Positions 48,246 through 59,309 of a stretch of DNA of 64,000 nt are shown one piece after another; position 1 is the first letter of the stretch; each line of letters begins with the position of its first letter. Position numbers and translations under genes: made by a program. This stretch comes from Cryptocoryne crispatula var. balansae (lineage: Eukaryota > Streptophyta > Magnoliopsida > Alismatales > Araceae). The stretch lies in contig CM069935.1 of the NCBI GenBank assembly GCA_036172225.1, positions 24,463,297 to 24,527,296 of the forward strand. Direction: 5' to 3'. The notes under the pieces are model-generated. The model did not search any database. It was not told the origin of the DNA and was given only the letters and a program-made list of their open reading frames with translations.

Positions 48246-48944
48246 GTGAAGATGACGAACGCTGCTCCCCACGCGGAATTATCTGATCCTCGTAAGGTTT
48301 GCTATCTTCTGTGTATATTCTGTATTTCATATCCTTTCGAGACTTTATATCTCTCATTATATTATCATGCAGGGTCGCGGGAAATATTCCGTTCTCCTGA
48401 ACTGGGCCTGATCTGGCCCGCTCCTTCTCCGATCGGCAAGGTGTCATTTTCGCTTGCCGGGAGGGCTCTGCTTGGAGGACTGGAATCGCTATTGGATCCT
48501 CTGCCATCTATAGAAGAATTGCGCGGTAATCTGGCGCGAATGACTGCCTTCTATCGCGAGACAGGTTGTGATATGAACTCCTGGATTGCCGCAGTCGAGA
48601 CCTTATGGGGCCGCTTCTGCGATTCTCTGAAGGCAAAGCACACCCAGGAATGGTGGGAGACCGCCTATCTTCCTCGCATGGACAGGAAGCTGCTTGAAAT
48701 TGAGCAGAATGCTGAAGCGCTAAAGCAAGCCAAGGCGCGCCTAGGAGAGCTTCAGGGTTCGCTGGCTGAGGCAAAGATTCATATGGATCTTGTGCAAGAA
48801 GAATTATCCACTGCTCGTCTTCATCATGCCCAACTAGTGGAGGAAATAACTGATGTTGAATCCCGCCACTCTATGTATTCTGTTGCGGCAAAACGTCTAT
48901 GGAACGAGCTTGAAGAACTGAAGAAGTTGCATCCCTCAGTCTAG
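48246..48944 (+). CDS. Duplicated terminal exons 6' and 7' of the passenger gene (possible alternative C-terminus)
   Basis: Exon 6' is 48,246-48,291 and exon 7' is 48,373-48,944 (stop TAG). The acceptor before exon 6' (cccatcgcag) is in phase 0, like exon 6, and the internal intron is phase 1, like that between exons 6 and 7. The protein is a diverged copy of exon 7. SLLDPL is shared, then WIAAVETLWGRF corresponds to WIPAVERVWGRF. Both end in a Glu/Lys/Leu coiled coil and a short LHPS/LRPS-type tail. Exon 5 (donor after 46,403) could join this pair in frame instead of exons 6-7. Alternatively it is the remnant of a second gene. The ORF is intact. Confidence 0.65.
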   Translation: MKMTNAAPHAELSDPRKVCYLLCIFCISYPFETLYLSLYYHAGSREIFRSPELGLIWPAPSPIGKVSFSLAGRALLGGLESLLDPLPSIEELRGNLARMTAFYRETGCDMNSWIAAVETLWGRFCDSLKAKHTQEWWETAYLPRMDRKLLEIEQNAEALKQAKARLGELQGSLAEAKIHMDLVQEELSTARLHHAQLVEEITDVESRHSMYSVAAKRLWNELEELKKLHPSV

Positions 48945-49712
48945 ATTAACTCTTGTATTATCCGGGGATTTATGACCCGGATCTTCATAAACTCTGCTTA
49001 TGTTGTTATTCTGAAATCTATTTGAATAACTGAGCAGTATATGCTTCATATAGTATCTGTCTTGTCTTGCGAGGCTGCTTTTGAGTTGATGATATGTGTT
49101 TCAACAGCGACACGAAACGGGATCCCTCGCATTGCGAGGATCCATTTATTTCGATTTCGTAAAACAAAACCGAGAACGGCAGATCTCATATGACAGATCT
49201 TGATGTTCGAATCTCGAAGCCGCAGAAAACATAACGGTATCGAAAAATCGATTGAAACCGATATTCGGATATGTATGCCCCCTGATTAGGGACAGCAGTA
49301 TTTGGCACGCGGATGTGTGGATGCCGGATGGCTATGAAAATAGGTGTGATGATATAGTGGAGGTATATTTCCTCAATATGGGCATAAGGCAGCCGTACAG
49401 ATATGGCTGTAGGCTTTTTGTGTATGAAAGATATGATGTGGCTCATGGATATAGTATAATGGGGGATGTGATATTGTGCCGCTGCTATCCCCATATTTGG
49501 GGGCATTTCCAATTAATTATGAAGGAAGTGAGGATCGAGACTTCATTGTTGCCTCAGATAAAAAGTTACCATCATGGGCAACTAAGACTCCTCTCCCATA
49601 AAGAGGACCATATCGGGTCATCCTTATGGGACACCTTCCTTACTGATGGGGCGGAAAACCTTATTAGGAGCCAGCTTGCATATGGGCAACCGACTCACGG
49701 TGCCTGACTTTC
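48945..49712. other. Spacer between passenger gene and integrase 3' end
   Basis: The two genes converge here. The 151-codon plus ORF at 49,252-49,707 and 108-codon minus ORF show no domain. Many 'atatgg' and 'catatg' motifs occur. A polyadenylation region for both directions would be expected here, but I cannot point to one. Confidence 0.4.
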
Positions 49713-51261
49713 TTACCAAATGTTGTGTATATGAACTTGGTCTTCCTCATCAGGCCAACTCCCTCTGAATTCATGCTCAGGAGCATAGTATTTCTTGATA
49801 TGTTTGCCATTCAGGGGAGGGAAAGGAATATTGCCTTTACTGTCGACCACTGTATAAGCTCCTCCCTCGTATACCCGCTCTACCACATAGGGGCCGAGCC
49901 AATTAGGAAGGAATTTATTCTTGGGTCGTGCTGCCATCGCATCTCTCTGCTTGACCATCACCAACTCCCCTTTCTGGAATGCCCTTTCTTTGACGAGCTT
50001 ATCATAAGCCCGAGTCATCCTTGCCTGGTATATTTTCAGGTGTCTATAGGCTTCCATTCTATCCCCTTCCAGCTTATCCAACTCCATATATCTTCTCTCT
50101 ATCTCATCGGGCTCATTAGTAGGTAGGCCATGGTGGACAGCTATCCGATATGAGGCCAACTCTACTTCAACTGGTATTACCGCTTCACTCCCATATACTA
50201 AGGAAAACGGTGAGCATCCGGTAGGAGTTTTATAGATGGTTCGGTAAGCCCATAGTGCTTCCTGCATCTTATCCTCCCAGCTGTTCTTTTTGCTGCCGAC
50301 GACTTTGACGATCAGCTTGCATAGGGTCTTATTGAACGCCTCTGCTAAACCATTTGCCTGGGGATTATAAACTGTCGACGTCCTCCGCCCATGTGGAATT
50401 TGGCCGCCGCCTTGTATACGACCTCGATTCTCGAAAGGAGTACCATTGTTCGACATAATCCGATTGGGTACCCCATATCCGTAAATGATGTGGTGCCGGA
50501 CAAATCGGGCAACCATCGCTCCGCTTATCTCCTCGCGCCTATGGCCTCGGCCCATACGGAAAAATAATCGGTGGTCGCCAGATGAATTTGCGGCCTACGG
50601 TGGATGGCTTGAAGGGTCCTATTATATCCATGCCCCACTCGGCGAATGGCCATGTAGGAGTGGTTGGATGTAGCTGAGATGGAGGGCGTCTGGGTATGGG
50701 GCCAAACGCTTGACATTCGAAACATGCCTTAGCATATTTCTCGCAGTCAGCAAAACATGGAAGGCCAGTAATATCCCTTCAATTTGATGGCAATTTTCAT
50801 CTTTGGGCCAGATTGATGCGCCCCACATAGGCCACCATGGACCTCTTTCATCAATTTGTATGCTTCTTGATGAGAGAGACACCTGGCCAGAATGGCTCTT
50901 TCCTTTTCAGGCATGAGCCTATATAGCTCTCCATCTATGAGCTGATATGAAGCGGCCCTTTTTACCATCTGTATTCTCAGGGCACGCTCCCCTGGCAATA
51001 TCCCATTTTTGATATCAATGATGGGTTGACGCCAATCATCCTCTTCCTGTGGGGTGCCTTCTGTCATATCGAGGACATCTATCTCCCAGTCAGTGAGTCC
51101 TTTCTCTTTATCTATTGATGTCGGGAACAACCTTCTATTCTTGATGACCACATCCACTCTTTCTTCTGGAGGTAGCCTGATGACTGAGGCTAACTTGGCC
51201 AGGGCATCTGCCTGCGAGTTTTGCCTCCTTTTGACATGGTGGATCTGAAATAAGCGCATTT
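49713..51261 (-). pseudogene. Integrase region of the giant element, frameshifted and with D-to-N active-site change
   Basis: The reading frame changes at about 51,265 (losing the end of the second RNase H), 50,760, 50,575 and 50,540, with a short out-of-frame patch near 50,395-50,435. Recognisable parts in order are: the ADALAKLA end of RNase H; an HHCC zinc region (VHGGLCGAHQ, then DCEKYAKACFEC); the catalytic core with first Asp at 50,626-50,628 (GMDIIGPF); then SNNGTPF, where the second catalytic Asp has become Asn (codon 50,448-50,450); then Glu at 50,340-50,342 (NGLAEAF). The spacing from Asn to Glu is exactly 35 residues, the usual D,D-35-E spacing. A GPY/F-type C-terminus follows (LPNWLGPYVVERVY). 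The changes should abolish integration by this copy's own enzyme. Confidence 0.8.
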
Positions 51262-54200
51262 ATCCGACAACTGGAGGCCGCCGTACGATATGCCACCAGC
51301 TTCGCTTTCCTTACTTCAAATACCCCCAACATTTGTTGGACGATCAGCAATGAGTCGCCGAACACCTTTATGCATCGCAACCCCATTTCGAGGGCGATTT
51401 CAAGTCCTATAATGAGAGCTTCATATTCAGCCTCATTGTTGGTGAGGGGTCCCGTTAGAGCATATGAGCTGTGGAGAACACCTCCATCTGGACTGAGGAA
51501 AACAATGCCTGCTCCTGCCCTCGGTCTTATCTTGCCACCGGGCATTCTCTCTGTGCTGGATGCGCCATCAAAATATAGTTGCCAGTGGTCGATATCCGTA
51601 TGCTGGACTTCATGATCTTCCCTCAGAGTTTCTTCATCGGGCAATTGAAAATTCAGAGGGGAATTATCTGGAAGTGGATGGGCGGCCAAGAAGTCGGCCA
51701 TGCCTTGCCCCTTTATCGCCCTCTGAGGGACATACCTGATATCAAATTCCATAAGCATTAAGGCCCATTTGCCTAAACGCCCTGTTGGGACAGGTTGCCT
51801 CAACATGAATTTGAGAGGGTCAACCTTAGAAATTAGGCTGACCTCATGTGCTAGAAGGTAATGCCTCAACTTTTTCGCGGCAAAGACCAATGCTAAGCAC
51901 ATCTTCTCCATGGGGGAATATCGGTGTTCCGGGCCTATCAAGCGCCGGCTCAAATAATATAAAGGCTGCTCTTTATTCTCATCGTTGACCTGGGCTAGCA
52001 TGGCGCCCAAAGATGCTTCCAAGGCTGTGATATATAGGATTAGGGGTCGACCTTTGACAGGTGCCCCCAGCACCGGAGGATTCAACAAATATTGTTTAAG
52101 TCCATCCAATGCAGCCTGGCAGTCCTTATCCCATCTGAAAACTGCTCCTTTCTTGGCCAATTTTGAAAACGGCTGACATCTGCCTGATAAGTTGGAAATG
52201 AAGCGTCGGATATAAGCTAGCTTCCCCTGGAGCGACCTCAGCTGATGTATATTGCGAGGTGGAGGCAGATCTCTGACTGCCCTGATCTTCTCGGGGTCTA
52301 TCTCAATTCCTCGGTATCTGACTATGAATCCCAGGAACTTGCCACTGGCGACCCCGAAGGCACATTTCATCGGGTTCATTTTGAGCTTATATGAGCGGAG
52401 GCGTTCGAAGACTTTCCTTAGATCACATATGTGATCATCCCGGTTGACAGTCTTCACTACCAGATCATCAATATAGCATTCGACGAAGTCATGTATCATT
52501 TCATCGAAGATCTTCGTCATAGCTCTTTGGTATGTGGCGCCCGCATTTTTGAGCCCGAAAGGCATTCGTTTATAGTTGAAGATGCCCTTAGGAGTGCGAA
52601 ATGCCGTGCAGTTCTTATCATCTTCTGCCATCAGAATTTGATTATACCCTGAAGAACCATCCATGAATGATAATGCCCCATGCCCAGTGGTTATATCAAC
52701 CATATTCTCTGGTATTGGCAAGGGGAAGTCATCTTTTGGGCAAGCTCGGTTCGGATCTCTATAGTCGATGCAAACACGGATGCGCCCATTCTTCTTCTGA
52801 ACTGGCACTATGTTAGCCAACCAGACCGGGTAGTTGCATGGCTCAATGAACTGTACCTCCTGCAATCTATCAACCTCGGCATTCACTTTAAGCTCCAATT
52901 CGGCTCTCATTCGCCTCTGGCCCTGCTTGACCGGCTTAGCGGATGGAAGTATTGCTAACCGGTGTACTGCTACTTCGGGTGCTAGACCTGGCATTTCATG
53001 ATATGACCAGGCGAAGCAATCTTGATATTCCAGAAGTAGGTCCTTGTACATTTTCCTCTCTCCTTCATTCAAGAGAGCACTTATAAATGTGGGCCTAGGC
53101 TCTTTATCACTGCCCAAGTTGATTTCTATCAAGTCATCAACAGTGGCTTGGCCACCATCTTCAAATTCTTCAGGAGCGGGCTCCAAATCAATGAGCTCTC
53201 CTGATTCTTCTATCCCTTCTGACATTTCTGGCTGCATGGGACTGCTATTATCATGGGTCCCTTGCTCTTCAAGGCCTTCTTCAGACTGTGTATGTTCAGC
53301 CTGCTGTATGGCGATGCTTTCCTCGCTCTCGTCTTCCTCATCTGACGTGATGTGAGCAGAAGATGCCTCAGAAGATCCACCGGCTGGTTGTATCGTGACC
53401 ATATTCACTGCATAATGTGCTGAGGACTGCCGTCCGGGCTCATATCCCAGCCCGGGATGTCTATTCTGGGCAGTAGGTTGATTAGATGAATCCCACAGTC
53501 TCCGGAACATGTCAGCCCTGTATTGGGGCTGCTCCTGCGGAATTTTCATCTTAGAGGCCATATGTCGAATGGAAGGTGAGACATCCCCCATCTCCTCCAC
53601 AGGTACCATTATTGAGGCTGGGTCATCAGCCCACCCGAAATTGTCATCATCTACTGGAAGGCGCGCACCTCCTTCTGAATAAAAGACAAGGCGCCGTCCA
53701 CCAGGAAATATTACTTCAAAGGTTCTCAGGCTTTCCACCGTCGAACCGTCTTGCCTTTCTAAGCTCCATAAAGTCTCAGGAGGCATGCTGATACCGTATT
53801 CAAGGGCCTTCATCACTGTATTGGCAGTGTATCTGGTCGAGCGCCTGTTCCCACGGGGGATTGAACCCTGTGTCTTACTTGTATTTGACATCCGTCGATG
53901 TATTTCTGCCTTGGTTTCATTGACCTTCAGATCATCATCCAGATCAGCGGCTTGGAAGACTTCTTTCCCCTTATCAGTTCTTGGAATTCTGCCTCCCAGA
54001 TATAACTCGGCATCGGCCAAATGGCATTCGGCCACTTCGAAAGGAGCGGGGTCGGCATCGACTCTATGTTGCTTCCCTTCCCTGCTGTATTTGATGCATT
54101 GATGCAATGTTGAGGGCACTATGCAGTTCTGATGTAACCATGGCCTCCCCAACAATGCTTTGTAGGTGGTGTCACTATCAATGATATAGAATGTGACTTT

Positions 54201-57200
54201 TGTCTTGGAATCTCCCATTGTTAATTCCACCTCCACCTTTCCCAATGCATCCTCAAAATTCTGATTGAATCCTGAGATCCTGACTCCTGATGCTTTCTGT
54301 ATATGTGGCATAAGATATAATGCCCTGAAAGTCTTCAGAGGGAGGATGTTGACTGCAGCTCCGGCGTCTATCAGAATCCTGTTAACCTCATGTCCATTAA
54401 TCATCCCCTTCATATACAAAGGTCGATTGTGGAACGAGTTGGGGATCAGCATATCTTCATCCCCGAAGGAGACTGATGCTGCATAAGCGTCATAAGCCGT
54501 CTCCATCATATGAACCTCATATGTTTCTGGCTCCTGTAATACCGAAACCAGTGTCTCTCTCAGTTCTCTGCTTAGGGATAACATCTCCCAAACACTGAAA
54601 GTGACGGGCATTTTCTTTATGCGGTTCAAGACCTTTTCGTCCATTTTCTTTTTGACTTTGGACGGGGAAGGGAGACTGTTTGGTGCCGGATTATCTTCCA
54701 CTGCCTCTTCTGGTTCACATATAGGTTGACCTGGCTGTGGTGGTGGAACTACCTCACTAATCTCGGGATCATCTATCTGCTTATCATTTCCCTCGATTGT
54801 TTTGTCGATTCCACTGCTTTCTCCTATCACCGGGCTGACCTCAATGCCCCCTGTCTCTTCCTCGGATATGGGAGGAAGGCTGACTGTCTTCTTTGGCGGC
54901 TGCCTGATCATAGGTGGCGCTACTGGCCTATGCTGCTCACCTCGAAAGTATATGACTTTCTCCTGTGCTTTTGATGGTTTTGCATTCCTGCCTTTTATGT
55001 TGGGCTGTTTCCGTCGCTGGTATGTCAGTGGACGGTGGGGAGGTTGTTTCTGGGTTCCATTGCTGTTTGTATACAACTTCCTCGGCGGTGGTATGTTCAC
55101 CATATTGCATGTGAGGTCACGGAACTGAGTCACAACCTCACTTTCATCCTCCCCATCGGACCAAAAATCTGATGCTCCTCTATCGAACATCTCTTGCTGT
55201 AGCTTGACCAGCTTTTGTTTGATCCGGATTTTCCTTGACCATGATTCCCAGGGGATATAAGCCCCGAGAGGAGCCGGTCCTGCAGGCTGCTTAGGCTCAT
55301 ATTCTTCCAACTGGTCTATGACCTGTTGTAGTCTCTGCACAGGGGTGAGGATCCTTGGAGCTTCCATTGCCAGTCGCTGCTCCTCCTGTCGCTTGGCTTT
55401 CCTTTTGAGTGCCTTCTTCCAATTTTTGATCTGTTTGCGACGGATGATTGGAGGAACAGGCCTCCTATGATGGACTGATTGTTGTTCATTATCTGCCTTT
55501 ATGGGCGTCAGAGCAGCTCTCCCTTTGGCTTTTATCTTCGCCTTTTCCCTTCTGGCTTCATTCTTCTCCTGGCGGGTGGGGACCTCCATCCATGGTGCCC
55601 CCGCCGTATTTTCCTGAGCACTTGATATATTTCCATCATCAACTGCCTGTTCATTAAGCCTCACACTCCTCTCTATTATGTTAGGTGGAAGTGTCTGATA
55701 TGCTGCAAACACGCGAGGCTGGCTGTTTCCCCGTATCCGGGTTCTATCTTCCTGCCCCCCGAGCACATTATTGGCTAGAGTGGCGTGGATCACATTGACA
55801 GCGAAGTTCTGGGGGACAAGCCTATCATGTGGTTGCGGCGGATGAACCTGGTGTCTGCCCAGCTGTATGATATCTCTTCTTATCAGGTGCTCAATCATGT
55901 TCTTCACTCCCCTGCAATTTCCCAAAATATGCAAATTTGTCCGATGGTATATACAGTCTTCAGACAGGGTTCCGGGGGAGCCAATATCATATTGTGCCAG
56001 ATGGGGGGCATGTATGAGCCCCTGCTGAACGCAGAAATCCAGAATCCTGCAGGTCATCCCTACCGGGAAAGAGTATGTATCATATTGCGGCCGAATTATC
56101 TGATGCTCGGCAGAGAAGGTATCTGATTCTTCTCTTTCAGCATGATCTCTTTCTCCGGATTGTACCTCTGAGACGTCTGATATGTGACTATCTGAGGAAA
56201 CTGACTCTGAAACTGATTCATCTGGAGCCAGCTGCGGTACATTTGGATCGGGCGCCATATCTTCCATTACTATGCGTCCGGCCAATATAGCAGGCAGGTT
56301 GCGCATGGCGAACCCTATCTCCCGGCCAAGTGCCTCAGTTCTCCATTGTAACCTCTGAAGCAATGGTAGGGCTCTCATAGCATACATATATGCTTCCTCC
56401 CCCGGGGGCTGCACTCCCTCAGGGGCTTCTTCATGCTCCGCCGCTATTGGGGGCGGTGCCTGGTGAATAACATTGACCGCCACATTCTGCTTTTGTGGCG
56501 GTTTTGGGTGTGGCTTAGGTGGGTTTATCAACTGCTTACCGAGGGTAATTGTGCTGTCTCGGATCAGCTTCTCCACCAAATCCTTGAAGGGATAGCATTC
56601 TTCAATTGTATGTCCCAACACTCTGTGGTATGGACAGAAGTTAGGCTCAGCAGACCTGTTGGCATCTCCAGGTCTCTTGACTGGAGGAATAGTGATCAAA
56701 TCATCTTTGACACATAGGTCAAAGAGCCTCCGGGTGATCCCAATATCAAAGGAATACGGCTTGCTCATCCGCTCCTCCAAGGTCGGCCTCGGGATGGGGG
56801 CCGACTGGTTCCTGACTATCTGTCGAGGCGGGGGAAAGGGCAGAGTATGAGTTGTCTTTTTGCCCCCATTGCCACCATTGGCTCGGGGAGCCGCCTCTAT
56901 GGTATGAACATCCCTGGTGGCAATCTGTTTATCCTTTGCCGTCTTCGGCCTTGCTATAGGCGGAACGGGGTTATCTGCATAGAACATCTCTATGTCCGTG
57001 ACGAACTTGTTTAGATCATCAAAAGTCCGCACGCTTGCTGTCAGCAGCCTTTCATGGAAGTCCGCCCGCAGCCCTCTCTTGCACAATCCTACCGCGTCTT
57101 CATTAACGGGAGGATTGGGACATCTCATGCTGAAATTGCGCCACCGCTTGATATAGTCGGCGGCAGCCTCATCTCTTCTCTGCCTTAATGACGTCAGCTC

Positions 57201-59162
57201 CACAAGTGAAACTGGCCTTTCCGTCATTCTGAAGCGCTCGATAAAGCGCCTCTGCATATCCTCCCATCCAGCCACAGATCCTGGCTTTAACTTTGAATAC
57301 CACTCGAAGGCTGCTCCTGTCAGAGTGGTGGGGAAGAACCTAAGGAGGTATGCATCCTCCAAGGCTAATTCTCCCATGTGGGTCATATACATGGCCAGAT
57401 GTTCATTCGGGGATCCCCTCCCATCATATTTGGAGCATTTGGGGACCTTCGTCACCTCCGGCGGCAATTTCTTGAACTGGTACTGGATCGGATATGGGAC
57501 CCGGTACAAGTCCACAGTGGCTAACCCCTCCTCATGCCGGGTCAGCGTAGCTTGGACAATATTTTCAATCATGGCCCTCTGAGACAGGGCCGATAGGTCT
57601 TGCAGCGACTGAAATCTTTGTGAATTATGTTGGACTTCATCCTCTGCCTGCCCCCTCTGCATCACCTGGGGGGTGTTTAGCTGGGCCGCAACCTGCCGGA
57701 TGTGAGGCTGGTTGTGTTGTATGCCCGAGGGTTCATTTGACACCTCCGCCACCTTATGGGATTGCGGTGCCTGCATAGCTAGAAGGCCCTTGATTAGCGC
57801 CTTGAGCTCTTGATTTTCCTTCATAATTTCTGTGATATCGACGCGCTCAGGCAGAGGCTCTTCATCATCGGTGCGTATGGCCTCGTCTATTTCCTCTTGC
57901 CTGGGCAATTCTTGCTGAGCCGGTTCTATCGCTGGCGGTGCAGCTCTCTGGTCCTGGCTTCGTGTAACTGGCCCAGGACGAGTATGGGGACGAGAAGGCT
58001 CCCCGGTCTCATCTGGCCGGTTAATACTTGATGTTGTATAACAGTTGAAGACATATTTGCCATCCCCTGCCGCCTTGTTGATCATCCTTCTCGGGGCTGT
58101 CCCCGGATATACGAGCTGAGTAGATATCGACTCCCGCTCGATCCCCTCCCGGCTTATAACCGGTTCTGCCTCGTAACCATAACCAACCACCAATTTTCGG
58201 GTGGGTGGGGCAAACTTGACAGCAGGTTGTTGGAAGTGAGAGGATATGTTATGGATCCTCCCGTCATCATGCTGGGGAAGTGATGCCCCCACCTTCCTGG
58301 TTTTGGGGAACTCCTTATTTCTCGCCCTCCAGCTATATTGTTGGGCAGGTGACTTACTTGCATATGAGTGTATGCCACCTGTTGAACCGGAAACCATACG
58401 CCGGCTCCTTCTGACAATGCATTGAGACATTTCATGAGGGATGTCATATCCCTCCTGTTTCTGGGACCGGTACCATAAGTCCTCCCGGATCTTGAAGTAG
58501 GTGTATTTTCCTACTCGCTCGATGATAAATGCTGGCCGACCCCTTGATTGATTGGTCCGACCATTCTTCGGGGAGCTGCGGACCTGGATTGCAGCTCGAG
58601 CAGTCTTGTGGGCCTGGGTCATCTTCCTGGCCCCATACTTGCTGGCTGGGTTGTATTGCACCCTCTCCAGCCTGTCTTCCTTATCCAGCCGGGCCAAAGT
58701 GTCGAACCGATTGAATAAGGGGATCATAGTGATCTTGGGAACATATTTCCTAGGCTCGTCCTTGCCCCATATAGGCGTAGCCGGACGGCCGTCCCAGTAG
58801 ATCCTCATTGCGCCAATCTGGAAAGATCGGCGTGAAGAGAATGATGTAGATGTTCTCCCCGCTCGGAACTTCTTTATCTGTGGTTGCTGTTGAGAAACTG
58901 ATATCTGGTTGACAGCGACCATCACATGTTCTGTCGTTGGTTCCTCCTGAACCATGGGTTTTGCCTGGGCCTCAGCAACTAGCATAATTTGCTCGATCGG
59001 GGAAATGACATCATCATCCGCGATCGGCTCGGCGAGTCTGACTCCCAAGCATTGCGCAGTCTGGACCACTGGCGGGAATGACCCGAAAGATAGTGGTTGT
59101 GACAGGAATCCTGTCACACAGTGCTCCACATATCCCGCGGAAAACGTAACCTTCGATTCCAT
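51262..59162 (-). CDS. Gag-protease-RT-RNase H polyprotein of the giant Tat element
   Basis: One uninterrupted frame starts at ATG 59,162. About 2,628 codons are genuine; the frame then runs 47 out-of-frame codons to a stop at 51,135. Approximate domains by residue: 1-545 unrecognised N-terminal extension; 555-740 retrotransposon Gag core; 801-900 and 1027-1127 duplicated modules, each with CX2HX4HX4C; 1130-1570 basic then acidic linker; 1575-1680 aspartic protease with LIDAGAAVNIL; 2060-2290 reverse transcriptase with YIDD (52,464-52,475); 2370-2495 first RNase H lacking the usual first Asp (LYITAL); 2525-2628 second, archaeal-type RNase H (LYFDGAS, NNEAEYEAL, FGDSL). Dual RNase H is characteristic of Tat elements. 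The protein would package and copy the element's RNA in cytoplasmic particles. No frameshift separates gag from pol. Confidence 0.9.
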
Positions 59163-59288
59163 TGCTTCAACTCTTGCAAAAAGAAAGACAAAGTCTTGCT
59201 ATTAAATGTAGAGAGTTTTACTGAAAATAATATTGGATGAATATTCTTTCCAACAAATGCTACGACAGAGAGATGAAGGGAGAGAGAG
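59163..59288 (-). other. Short 5' leader between PBS and gag-pol start
   Basis: About 126 bases between the primer-binding site and the ATG. They are purine-rich on the plus strand near 59,265-59,288. No upstream ORF or structured element is obvious. Confidence 0.5.
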
Positions 59289-59306
59289 GTCCCACCGGGC
59301 GTGCCA
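59289..59306 (-). promoter_or_regulatory. Primer-binding site (PBS)
   Basis: On the minus strand, three bases after the LTR end CACA, the sequence is TGGCACGCCCGGTGGGAC. The initial TGG pairs with a tRNA CCA end. I could not assign the donor tRNA from memory with confidence. Confidence 0.75.
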
Positions 59307-59309
59307 ATT

